This document shows, in pieces, positions 8,269 through 16,481 of a DNA stretch of 64,000 nt. How positions within the stretch are numbered: the stretch's first letter is position 1; every line of letters starts with the position of its first letter. A program made the translations under genes and the position numbers. A model generated the notes under the pieces. The model did no database searches, had not been told where the DNA came from, and saw only the letters and a program-made list of their open reading frames with translations. The stretch comes from Halorhabdus utahensis DSM 12940 (GTDB taxonomy: Archaea; Halobacteriota; Halobacteria; Halobacteriales; Haloarculaceae): positions 620,001 through 684,000 of the forward strand of contig NC_013158.1 of the NCBI RefSeq assembly GCF_000023945.1, written 5' to 3'.

Positions 8269-10419
8269 TCAGTCCAGCTCGTCTTCCAGAACTGACCGCA
8301 GGTCCGCGATCGCCCCTGTATCGTAGCTGAGTGACTCCTCACCGACGGTGAGATCGAGCGATTCCGAAGCGTCGGCTTCCCCAATCTCGACGACCGGGGC
8401 CACGCCGTCGAAGGCGTCTTCAATCGCCGCGGGGTCGGTCGTCTCGATGACGGCCCGACCCGGCTGTTCGTGACAGAGCGCGCCGACCGGGTCGGCCGCG
8501 TCGATCGTCACGGCCGCGCCCGCGTCGTCGTGGACCATCTCCGCGAGCGTGACCGCGAGGCCGCCGTGGCTGGCGTCGTGGACGGCGAGGGTGTCCTCGT
8601 GATCGGCCACGTCGGCGAGCGTCTCGATGAACCCGGACGGATCGTCGGGCAACTCCGGGAATCGGTCGCTGCCGCCCTTCTCGGCGAGCAGTTCGGAGCC
8701 ACCGAGACGGGGGTCGGTGTCGCCGCCGATCGCCAGATCGCCGACGAGCACGAGCGTCCCCTCGCCCGAGAGCGACATCGGTGGGGCGGAAAAGCCGGGC
8801 TTGGTGCCGACCATCGTCAGCGTCGGCGTCGGCGCGATTGGCCCCGTCGAGGAGTCGTTGTACAGCGAGACGTTCCCGCCGACGACCGGAACCGAGAGGT
8901 CTGCACAGGCGTCGGCCAACCCGTCGACGATGCCCGAGAACTCGCCGTAGACCTCGGGTTTCTCGGGGTTACCGGCGTTGAGACAGTCGACAGCCGCAAG
9001 CGGCGTCGCGCCCTTAGCGGCGATGTTGGTCGCGTTCTCCAGGCCGGCCGCAAATGCGCCCTCATACGGCGCGGTATCCGTCCAGTTGGGGTCCGCGCCC
9101 GCCGAAATCGCGAGGGCCGTGTCGGTCTCGGCCTCGCGGATCGCGAGCAGCGCGGCGTCGTCGCCCGGCCGCATCGCCGTCCGGACCTGGACCTCGTGGT
9201 CGTACTGGCGGTAGACCCAGCGCTTGCTCGCGGTGTTCGGACTGGCCAGGACGGTCTCGACCGCGTCTTCGAGATCGACGTCGGGTCGATCCTCGTCGGG
9301 CTGTTCGGGCTCGACAGTGTCCAGATCGGCCAGCGGCGCGCCCTCGCCGACGAACTCGGCGGGCACGTCGACCGCGACCTCGCCGTCGAGCGTACAGGTG
9401 TAGTTCGGATCCTCGGTCACCTCGCCGATGACCGCCGCTTCCAGATCGTAGCGCGCGGCGAGTTCCTGGACGCGTTCGACGTTTTCGTCCGTGACTTCGT
9501 AGACAATCCGCTCCTGGGACTCCGAGAGCAGGATCTCGGTGGCGTTCATGTTGGGCTCGCGCTGCGGGACGTCATCGAGATCGATGGCCGCGCCGAACCC
9601 GCCCTTGGCGACGAGTTCGCTCGACGCGCCGCCGAGACCGGCCGCGCCAAGGTCCCGGGCCGACTCGACCAGGTCCTCCTCGATGAGCGCCTCGTTGGTC
9701 TCGATGAGGAGCTTCTCCCGATAGGGGTTGCCGACCTGGACGGCCGAGCGGTCCTCAGTCTCGGCGTCCTCGGCGATGTCCTCGCTGGCGAAGGAGGCCC
9801 CGCCGAGGCCGTCCCGGCCGGTCGAGGCCCCGACGAGGACGAGGTTGTTGCCCGCCGCCTGGGCCTCGGCGGTGATCAGGCGGTCGGCCGAGAGCATCCC
9901 CACGCAGGCCACGTTGACCAGCGGGTTCTCCTCGTAGTCCTCGTGGAACGCGACGCTGCCGGCGACGGTCGGCACGCCGATCGAGTTGCCGTAGTCCGAG
10001 ATGCCTTCGACGACACCCTCCAGCAGATAGCGGGAGTGTTCGCGATCGAAGTTGCCGAAGTAGAGGCTGTCGGTCAACGCGATCGGGAACGCACCCATCG
10101 AGAGGATGTCCCGGACGATGCCGCCGACGCCGGTGGCCGCGCCGTCGTAGGGATCGACGTAGGAGGGGTGGTTGTGGCTCTCGATCCCCATCGCCAGATA
10201 GGTGTTCTCGTCTTCGGGCAGCGCCACGACGCCGGCGTCGTCACCCGGCGGGACGACGACGTGCTCGCCGTCACTTTCGAAGCGCCCCAGGAGTGGACGC
10301 GAGGAGCGATACGAGCAGTGCTCGCTCCAGAGGTTCTCGAACAGCGCCGCCTCCGCCGTCGTGGGGTCACGGTCGATCTTCTCGACGACGACCGCCCGGT
10401 CCGAGGTCGAAAGGGCCAT
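8269..10419 (-). CDS. purL: Phosphoribosylformylglycinamidine synthase subunit PurL
   Basis: A 716-residue short-form PurL. With PurQ and PurS it makes FGAM from FGAR, ATP and glutamine in purine synthesis. The N-terminal ATP/substrate region has [15 protein letters not shown] (about residues 30-44), [11 protein letters not shown], and the [20 protein letters not shown] motif (about 80). The second repeat has [10 protein letters not shown] and [11 protein letters not shown]. The length matches archaeal PurL rather than the fused 1300-residue enzyme. The ATG at 10419 gives the family start; upstream sequence is not conserved. purB (30428) and purF (44611) lie elsewhere in the window. Confidence 0.96.
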   Translation of the reverse strand: MALSTSDRAVVVEKIDRDPTTAEAALFENLWSEHCSYRSSRPLLGRFESDGEHVVVPPGDDAGVVALPEDENTYLAMGIESHNHPSYVDPYDGAATGVGGIVRDILSMGAFPIALTDSLYFGNFDREHSRYLLEGVVEGISDYGNSIGVPTVAGSVAFHEDYEENPLVNVACVGMLSADRLITAEAQAAGNNLVLVGASTGRDGLGGASFASEDIAEDAETEDRSAVQVGNPYREKLLIETNEALIEEDLVESARDLGAAGLGGASSELVAKGGFGAAIDLDDVPQREPNMNATEILLSESQERIVYEVTDENVERVQELAARYDLEAAVIGEVTEDPNYTCTLDGEVAVDVPAEFVGEGAPLADLDTVEPEQPDEDRPDVDLEDAVETVLASPNTASKRWVYRQYDHEVQVRTAMRPGDDAALLAIREAETDTALAISAGADPNWTDTAPYEGAFAAGLENATNIAAKGATPLAAVDCLNAGNPEKPEVYGEFSGIVDGLADACADLSVPVVGGNVSLYNDSSTGPIAPTPTLTMVGTKPGFSAPPMSLSGEGTLVLVGDLAIGGDTDPRLGGSELLAEKGGSDRFPELPDDPSGFIETLADVADHEDTLAVHDASHGGLAVTLAEMVHDDAGAAVTIDAADPVGALCHEQPGRAVIETTDPAAIEDAFDGVAPVVEIGEADASESLDLTVGEESLSYDTGAIADLRSVLEDELD

Positions 10420-10523
10420 TACCGGCCTCTCGCCACCGCCAGCGTTTATCGCTTTCCATGCGGGCGCGCGCCTCGATGTCACCGAGAGAGGCGTCCGACA
10501 CTGCACCACATCATAGAACCCCA

Positions 10524-10537
10524 CTCACAGCTGTGAG
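10524..10537. promoter_or_regulatory. 14-bp perfect palindrome upstream of purL
   Basis: CTCACAGCTGTGAG reads identically on both strands and lies about 105 bp before the purL start, in the gap to the next leftward gene. It is a plausible operator for purL or for an upstream transcript, but no second copy was seen near purB or purF. It could be chance. Confidence 0.3.
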
Positions 10538-10589
10538 ATGCCGTTTGACCCTTGGGTGTTCGGGCGGTTGTTGATTCGATGAGATCTGC

Positions 10590-11126
10590 CTATTCACGTG
10601 GCAGGACGCGGAAATTGACTGCTAGTGGCGGGTTGTTGGCTAGAACGAAGAACCGGTACTTCCCGGGTGTGAATGCGACGCCGTCAGCTTCCTCTTCGGT
10701 GACACCATGCTCCTCCCCCGCTAACGCGGTTGCTGACAGCGGCACTGTTATGGTCTGCGTCTCACCGGGCGAGATCGTCGTCCCGCACAGGAGGGTCCAT
10801 CTCCCGTCCGTCCAGACTACGTGTTCCCACGTTCCGTCCTCGTATCGCTGGATGGCCCACGGGACGTGACAGCCCAAACTGATGTCCTCCGATTCGCCAG
10901 TGTGATGGAGTTCGAACGTGATGGATTCCCCACGGGGGACGGCGTCCGTCGGTGCCTGCAGGCGGAGTGATTCGCGCTCGTAGGTGATCGGATCGAACGC
11001 TGAGTCGAAATACACCGGTTCGTCGGTGTCGTTCGTGGCCAGCGGGCCGAAGCCGGCGGCTGTCGCGGCAGCACCCCCTCCGAGAAGGGCTAACGCGCCT
11101 GCCCCGAGTAATTCTCTCCGTTTCAT
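10590..11126 (-). CDS. Secreted/anchored Ig-like domain protein with twin-arginine start
   Basis: 178 residues. The N-terminus MKRRELLGAGALALLGGG has a KRRE twin-arginine-like motif and a hydrophobic segment, so export by the Tat route is likely. No lipobox cysteine follows. The rest is a beta-sandwich-type domain (PRGESITFELHHTGES, then TVPLSATA and GKYRFFVLANNPPLAVNFRV) like haloarchaeal Ig-like surface proteins. The function is unknown. It is isolated between purL and a 350-bp gap. Confidence 0.75.
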   Translation of the reverse strand: MKRRELLGAGALALLGGGAAATAAGFGPLATNDTDEPVYFDSAFDPITYERESLRLQAPTDAVPRGESITFELHHTGESEDISLGCHVPWAIQRYEDGTWEHVVWTDGRWTLLCGTTISPGETQTITVPLSATALAGEEHGVTEEEADGVAFTPGKYRFFVLANNPPLAVNFRVLPRE

Positions 11127-11475
11127 TCTATCTCCTCATTTACATCTGATCCTGCATAATGGTATGGTCGCATAGTCATCACCTCAACGAAGGTCTCCCA
11201 AGGGAAGCCGCAGAGCTTAGAAATTGTGTCCAGCAGTATCATGTCCTATAAGATGTAGTTTCGGCAGAAGAATTCGTGAATGCGGCGGCTACCGGGACAG
11301 TGCCCTGTTCAAGCAGCTTGAGTTCGATATTCCTTGCGCTGTGCCCACGACTCGTCGTTGCAATCACCGATTACGATCGGAAAGATGATCCCAGTCTAGA
11401 GGAGCTCACGCTATGAAAAGAATTCTATGACAGGCTCACACAGCGCTTAAGGAGACACCCCGAGTTAACTCCGGC
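11127..11475. other. Gene-free gap with no recognised feature
   Basis: This 349-bp stretch has lower GC than its surroundings and no credible intact gene. The segment from about 11275 to 11470 looks weakly protein-like on the + strand but is broken by stops, which would fit a decayed gene. I cannot identify a source. The promoter for the SLC13 permease should lie at its right end. Confidence 0.3.
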
Positions 11476-13326
11476 ATGGCTGTCGCAGGGATCCCCTTCG
11501 AGGCGGCGCTCGTCTTCGGGCTGATCGGCATTGCACTGGTTCTGTTCGTCTCGGAAGTGATCCCGAACGACGTGACGGCGATCGGTGTCATCGTCGCACT
11601 GGCTGCACTGGGTCCGACCATCGGCGTCACGCCGAGAGACGCGATCGCCGGCTTCGCCAACCCGGCGACGATCACCATCGTCGCGATGTACATGCTGAGT
11701 GCCGGGATCCAGAATACAGGACTCGTCCAGCGCCTCGGCGTCTCGCTCGCCGGGTTCGTCCGCGGCGACGAGGGACGGGCGTTGCTGGCGACCGTCGGCA
11801 CGACCGGCCCGATCGCGGGGTTCGTCAACAACACGCCGGTCGTCGCCGTGTTCATCCCGATGATCACCGATCTCGCCGAGGGGAGCGACGTCTCGCCGTC
11901 GAAGCTGCTGTTGCCACTGTCCTATGCCGCGATCCTCGGCGGGACGCTGACGCTCGTCGGCACCTCGACGAACATCCTCGCCAGCGACTTCGCCCGGGAA
12001 CTCATCGATGGCCGAAGCGGCATCGGGATGTTCGAGTTCACGCCGCTTGGCGTCGTCATCCTCGTGGTCGGGCTGGTGTACTTGCTGACGATCGGCCGTC
12101 GACTCACCCCGGCCCGGATCCCGGTCGACGCCGATCTGGTCTCGGCGTTCGACCTCGAAGATCACCTCGCGCAGTTGCGTGTCCCCGAGGGCTCGTCGCT
12201 CGTCGGCGAGCGCGCCGCCGACGTGGATGCGCGCGAGGATGTCCCGGTCGATGTACTCCAGGTGCGACGAAACGGCGAGGCCTACGCCGTCCCGGACACC
12301 GACCAGCGACTCGCTGCCGGCGACATACTGGTGGTCAACGGTCCCAGCCAGGCGACGACCCGCTTCCGTGACGCCTTCGACCTGCGTCGACTCGTCCGGG
12401 AGGACGTTACCGACGGGACCTTCGACGAGAGCCCGACCGAGAACACGCTTGCCTCCGCAGTCGTGCCAGAGGACTCGGCGTACGTCGGGGAGACGCTCGC
12501 GGAGGCACGCTTGGAGGAGTTTCACCGGACGACGGTTCTTGCAGTCCGACGGGGTGGGAATCTCATTCGCCAGGACCTCGACGACGTGACTGTCGAGCCG
12601 GGAGACCTCCTGCTGGTTCGGCTATCGCCGACTGCGATCGAGTACTTCGGGGAGTCTGGGGACCTGATCGTCACCGAGGAGAGCGCTTCCGAACGGATCG
12701 ACGCGGTGGAGCCGGAGACAGCCGCACCGCTTTCCGCGAAGACGCCACTCGCGGTCGCGATCATGGCCGGCGTGATCGGCGCGGCGGCGCTGAATCTCCT
12801 GCCGATCGTGATCGCCGCGCTCGGGGGCGTCTTCGTGATGATCGTCACCGGCTGTCTGTCGCCCTCGGACGCCTACGACGCCGTCTCCTGGAACATCGTC
12901 TTCCTGCTCGCGGGCGTGATTCCACTCGGGTCCGCGATGGGCGAGACCGGTGGCGCGGAGGTGCTGGCGGACGCACTGGTCGCCACTGAGGCGTTCCTGC
13001 CGCTGATCCTGGTGATGCTACTGTTTTACGTCTTCACTGGCCTGCTGGCGAACGTCATCACGCCCGTTGCGACCATCGTGTTGATGATTCCAGTGGCCGT
13101 CAACGCGGCGGGCCAGATGGGGGCCGACCCCTTCGCGTTCCTGCTGGCAGTGATGTTCGCGTCGGCGACGTCGTTCATGACGCCGGTCGGCTACCAGACC
13201 AACCTGATGGTCTATGGTCCTGGCGGCTACCGGTTCTCGGACTTCCTGAAGGTCGGTGGCCCGCTGCAGTTGCTGCTCGCGGTCGTGACGACGGTCGGCA
13301 TCGCCGCGATGTGGGGGCTTACCTGA
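11476..13326 (+). CDS. SLC13/DASS-type anion permease with two RCK_C domains
   Basis: A 616-residue membrane protein. N-terminal transmembrane segments (about residues 1-205) include FVNNTPVVAVFIPM and LVGTSTNILAS, the two signature hairpins of the divalent anion/Na+ symporter family. Two soluble TrkA-C (RCK_C) domains follow (about 215-300 and 305-390, with LEDHLAQLRVPEGSSLVGE and DSAYVGETLAE), then a second transmembrane half with a matching TPVGYQTNLMVYGPGGY hairpin. Members carry sulfate, phosphate-like or dicarboxylate anions; the substrate cannot be read from sequence. The short 6-bp gap to the following phosphoesterase suggests an operon. Confidence 0.9.
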   Translation: MAVAGIPFEAALVFGLIGIALVLFVSEVIPNDVTAIGVIVALAALGPTIGVTPRDAIAGFANPATITIVAMYMLSAGIQNTGLVQRLGVSLAGFVRGDEGRALLATVGTTGPIAGFVNNTPVVAVFIPMITDLAEGSDVSPSKLLLPLSYAAILGGTLTLVGTSTNILASDFARELIDGRSGIGMFEFTPLGVVILVVGLVYLLTIGRRLTPARIPVDADLVSAFDLEDHLAQLRVPEGSSLVGERAADVDAREDVPVDVLQVRRNGEAYAVPDTDQRLAAGDILVVNGPSQATTRFRDAFDLRRLVREDVTDGTFDESPTENTLASAVVPEDSAYVGETLAEARLEEFHRTTVLAVRRGGNLIRQDLDDVTVEPGDLLLVRLSPTAIEYFGESGDLIVTEESASERIDAVEPETAAPLSAKTPLAVAIMAGVIGAAALNLLPIVIAALGGVFVMIVTGCLSPSDAYDAVSWNIVFLLAGVIPLGSAMGETGGAEVLADALVATEAFLPLILVMLLFYVFTGLLANVITPVATIVLMIPVAVNAAGQMGADPFAFLLAVMFASATSFMTPVGYQTNLMVYGPGGYRFSDFLKVGGPLQLLLAVVTTVGIAAMWGLT

Positions 13327-13332
13327 TCGGTC

Positions 13333-14739
13333 GTGACCGATACCGCGGGCGAAGACATTATGCCCCAGCGCGAGCACGAAGAGACGATGGGTGAGGCCCA
13401 CGTCGAGAACCATGCCGACGAGGACGAACCAGTCTACTATGTCATCAGCGACCTCCACATCGGCGGCGACGAGCAACTCGAACACGTCGAGTTCCTCGAT
13501 GAGCTGCTTTCGTTCCTCAAGCGGCTCGAACAGTTAGACGAGGACGCCGAACTCGTCATCAACGGCGACGCGTTCGGCCTCTGGGAGTTCACCACCCTGG
13601 AGGGGATCGAAAAGTTCGACGCGCTGGTCGAGCGATACCCGAACCTCTTCGAGCAACTCCGGGCGACCGGGGAGAACGTTCAGATAACGCTGCTACCCGG
13701 CAATCACGACCACGAACTCGCCGCCTACGACGCGTACGTCGAGCGCTTCGCCGCGTACAACGTGGATCTCGTCCAGGAGCAGTCGATCACCCGTCCCGTC
13801 GGGGACCGGACGATCCACTTCGAGCACGGCAACCAGCGCGACCCGAACAACCGCTTCGAAGATTTCGGCAATCCCCACGAGAAGCCGCTTGGCTACTATT
13901 ACAACACGCTCGTGACCAGCCGTGCGGGCCAGGTGTCGGCTCTCGGCCGGCGCAACTGGCTGAAGGACATCCAGGCAGTCACACCGACCGAGCGGGTCCC
14001 GGTGTGGTTCCTCTCGAAGTACTTCTACAACGAGATGCACCCGCTGTTGCGGTACGCGATCGTCCCCTTTCTGTTAGTGTTCAACCTGAGTGCGATCGCT
14101 GCGATCGCCGTCGGTCTCGACCTGGTTGGCGTCTGGTCGATGCCGACCGAGACTGTCGAGGGGGCCTTTGGCCGGTTCGGGTCCGCCGGGGCGCTCGCGT
14201 TCTCGCTGCTCGCGATCAACGTGGCGATCGTCGGCATCCTCGTGCTGGTCTGGATTCCGATTCGGTTCATCCTCCAGGATTTCAAGCGGACGATCGATCG
14301 CTTCGGCCTCGTCGAGACGGAGTTTACCGTCGATCCGAGCAAACCATACCGAGCGGCGGCAAAGGATCTCTTCGAGGAACACCCCGAGACGGCCGTCTTC
14401 TGTTATGGACACACCCACCGGCCGGCGGTCGACGAACACGACGGGCGGTTGATCGTCAACACAGGGACGTGGCTCAAGCGGTTTCACCGACGGCAGGTCA
14501 TCGCCGGGATCCTCCCGCCGGTGTTCCACCCGACATTCCGGCTGAATATTGTCCGGATCGCCGCCGAAGACGAGGGCGTGGCCGTCGAGTACGAGACGAT
14601 GGACAAACCGGACCCGGCCAAGACCGACCTGACGTTCACCGAGCGACTGCTGACGGTCGGTCGTGTGCCTGACCCGACAATCCCGGATCGCGTGGTCGCC
14701 GATGACACAAGGGCAGCATCGACATCTCCTGACGAGTAG
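13333..14739 (+). CDS. Membrane-bound calcineurin-like metallophosphoesterase
   Basis: 468 residues with all metal-binding motifs of the calcineurin-like family: DLHIGGDE (about residue 40), NGDAFGLWE (about 77), LPGNHDHE (about 123), FEHGNQRD and YGHTHRP (about 360). Two transmembrane helices (about 240-262 and 285-308) are inserted between the fourth and fifth motifs, so the active site faces the cytosol. The substrate is unknown; bacterial relatives include UDP-diacylglucosamine hydrolases. The listed start is a GTG. ATGs at 13360 and 13387 are reasonable alternatives. Confidence 0.85.
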   Translation: MTDTAGEDIMPQREHEETMGEAHVENHADEDEPVYYVISDLHIGGDEQLEHVEFLDELLSFLKRLEQLDEDAELVINGDAFGLWEFTTLEGIEKFDALVERYPNLFEQLRATGENVQITLLPGNHDHELAAYDAYVERFAAYNVDLVQEQSITRPVGDRTIHFEHGNQRDPNNRFEDFGNPHEKPLGYYYNTLVTSRAGQVSALGRRNWLKDIQAVTPTERVPVWFLSKYFYNEMHPLLRYAIVPFLLVFNLSAIAAIAVGLDLVGVWSMPTETVEGAFGRFGSAGALAFSLLAINVAIVGILVLVWIPIRFILQDFKRTIDRFGLVETEFTVDPSKPYRAAAKDLFEEHPETAVFCYGHTHRPAVDEHDGRLIVNTGTWLKRFHRRQVIAGILPPVFHPTFRLNIVRIAAEDEGVAVEYETMDKPDPAKTDLTFTERLLTVGRVPDPTIPDRVVADDTRAASTSPDE

Positions 14740-14853
14740 GTCGAGGGCCAAAGATCGTGTGTGGCTGCTCCTGGCGGACACGCGTTCGATCTCACGTCGG
14801 AGAACGGGCGGCAACTTGCCGTGTGTGGGATTCCCGCGTTCGCATCGAGAAGA

Positions 14854-14861
14854 TTTAAATA
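14854..14861 (+). promoter_or_regulatory. TATA box of leuA
   Basis: TTTAAATA lies about 27-34 nt before the ATG at 14888, which is where a leaderless haloarchaeal transcript would begin. It supports 14888 as the true leuA start and so supports the frameshift reading of that gene. Confidence 0.6.
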
Positions 14862-14887
14862 CGACCACGCCGTCACTTCGGTTGCAA

Positions 14888-16112
14888 ATGTCCAATACGC
14901 ACGAGGTTACGTCGGGATCCCCGGCGGATCGAGTTCTTCCAGGGCACACTCGATAGTACGTCCGAAATCACGGACGCACGAATTTTCGACACCACGCTTC
15001 GCGACGGGGAACAGACGCCGCGAACCTCGTTTTCCTACGAAGACAAACGAGAGATAGCGGCGGTGCTCGACGAGATGGGCACCCACGTCATCGAAGCGGG
15101 GTTTCCCGTCAACTCCGACGCGGAGTTCGAGGCGGTACGCGATATCGCCGAAAGTACCACGACGACCACCTGCGGGCTCGCCCGCGTCGTCGAGAAAGAC
15201 GTCGAGGCGGCCATCGACTCGGGCGTCGAGTTGATCCACGTGTTCGTCTCGACAAGCGACATCCAGCTCCAGGATTCGATGCACGCGACCCGCGAGGACG
15301 CCGTCGAACGGGCCGTCGAGTCCGTCGAGCGCGTCAAAGACGCCGGCGTCGAGTGCATGTTCTCGCCGATGGATGCGACCCGCACCGACGAGGACTTCCT
15401 GATCGACGTCGTCGAAGCCGTCACCGAGGCGGGCACCGACTGGATCAACATCCCCGACACGACGGGCGTCGCGACGCCCGGTCGATTCCAGGAAATGGTC
15501 GGAAAAGTCGTCGCTCACACGGACGCACGCGTCGACGTGCACACACACGACGACTTCGGGCTGGCGACGGCCAACGCCCTCTCGGGCTTCGAGGCCGGCG
15601 GCGCACAGGCCCAGGTCAGCGTCAACGGCATCGGCGAGCGGGCCGGCAACGCCGCCTACGAGGAAGTCGTCATGGCCTTGGAGAGTTTGTATGACGTGGA
15701 TACGGGCATCGATACGACCCGGATCACGGAGCTCTCCCGGCTGATCGAGGAGAAAAGCGGCGTCGACACGCCGGGCAACAAGCCCGTCGTTGGCGACAAC
15801 GCCTTCTCCCACGAGTCGGGCATCCACGCCGCGGGCGTCATCGAAAACAGCGATACGTTCGAGCCCGGCGTGATGACTCCCGAGATGGTCGGTGCCGAGC
15901 GCGAACTCGTCCTCGGGAAACACACCGGCCAGCACTCGGTCCGGGAGCGACTCGTCGAGGCCGGCTTCGAGCCGACCGAGCAAGAGGTCCGGACGGTGAC
16001 TCGCCGCGTCAAGGAGTACGGCGCGGAGCAAAACCGGATCACGATGGACGTCCTCGAACGGTTCGCCCGCGACGTGGACGTCGACCGGGCGCGCGAGGAG
16101 GTCCGCGCCTGA
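14888..16112 (+). CDS. leuA: 2-isopropylmalate/citramalate synthase, frameshifted near N-terminus
   Basis: A DRE-TIM metallolyase that condenses acetyl-CoA with a 2-keto acid, the entry to leucine (or citramalate-route isoleucine) synthesis. The main frame contains FDTTLRDGEQTPRTSFSY with the DRE-type catalytic motif, the metal-binding HTHDDFGLATANAL (about residue 205) and the NGIGERAGNAAYEE segment. That frame has no ATG, GTG or TTG between its upstream stop and GTG 15063, which lies past the catalytic motif. The ATG at 14888, 27 nt after a TATA box, starts MSNTHEVTSGS in another frame. Removing one C from CCCC at 14919-14922 would join it to RRIEFFQGTLDS, as in haloarchaeal LeuA. The cause is either a base error or a real lesion. 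Confidence 0.85.
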
Positions 16113-16199
16113 CCATGTCGTCCACGTCGCTCGCCCGGATCGATCAGCGGCCGCTGTACGGCGCTCGCTCGGGCGTTCGGGAAATCGTCTCACGGAACG

Positions 16200-16207
16200 T
16201 TTATAAT
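16200..16207 (+). promoter_or_regulatory. TATA box of the ilvB leader transcript
   Basis: TTTATAAT lies 26-33 nt before the ATG at 16233, placing a predicted transcription start at about 16228-16232. That makes the 28-codon leader peptide leaderless or nearly so. The ATG at 16206 overlaps this box and is therefore not the likely start. Confidence 0.6.
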
Positions 16208-16232
16208 GAACGACGGCGATGTTCCGATACTG

Positions 16233-16319
16233 ATGCGTCCGCTGTCCACATCCGGCGTTCGATCCGGCGACAGCGACGCGACCGACCTGCTTCTTGTCGG
16301 TATTGTAGGGGCGGCATAG
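16233..16319 (+). CDS. Putative branched-chain amino acid leader peptide (28 aa)
   Basis: This short frame starts at the expected transcription start and ends in TAG at 16317-16319. Its last eleven residues are DLLLVGIVGAA: three Leu, two Val and one Ile in a seven-residue window, all products of the pathway encoded downstream. The codons include CTT, CTT, ATT and GTA, which are uncommon in such a GC-rich genome; uncommon codons are typical of attenuator control codons. The Ile-Val codons lie in the 5' arm of a 14-bp hairpin and the stop codon at the start of its 3' arm. By analogy with bacterial ilv leaders, ribosome stalling for lack of charged Leu/Val/Ile tRNA would change the fold. No archaeal precedent is known to me. 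Confidence 0.6.
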   Translation: MRPLSTSGVRSGDSDATDLLLVGIVGAA

Positions 16320-16332
16320 CCCCGACAGTACC
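16299..16332 (+). promoter_or_regulatory. Attenuator-like stem-loop in the ilvB leader
   Basis: GGTATTGTAGGGGC (16299-16312) pairs with GCCCCGACAGTACC (16319-16332) around the 6-nt loop GGCATA, with one G-U pair and one A-G mismatch over 14 positions. The leader peptide's ATT GTA codons are in the 5' arm and its TAG spans the loop and the 3' arm. No U-rich tract follows, so it is more likely a translation or processing switch than an intrinsic terminator. Confidence 0.55.
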
Positions 16333-16481
16333 CCATTTCCACGACGATCGCACGGCGCTGCAACCACCAGCGACACGACTCCACCCATGACACACAAGCG
16401 AACCATGACATCCCAGGATTCACCGACGCCGCGTCCGCGAGCCACGCGCTCACGACCGGCCACGACACGGAGGTATCGACC

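Noticed and set aside
6470-10536. Long rightward frames opposite hisF and purL
   Set aside because: GC-rich haloarchaeal genes leave long open antisense frames; these products lack any family motif, while the opposite strand is fully conserved.
15063-16112. leuA starting at GTG 15063
   Set aside because: This would remove the DTTLRDGEQ catalytic motif, which is fully conserved in the same frame upstream. A frameshift at 14919-14922 explains the data better.
16115-16390. 91-codon frame between leuA and ilvB
   Set aside because: Arginine- and serine-rich, no family resemblance, and it runs through the promoter, leader peptide and hairpin in another frame.
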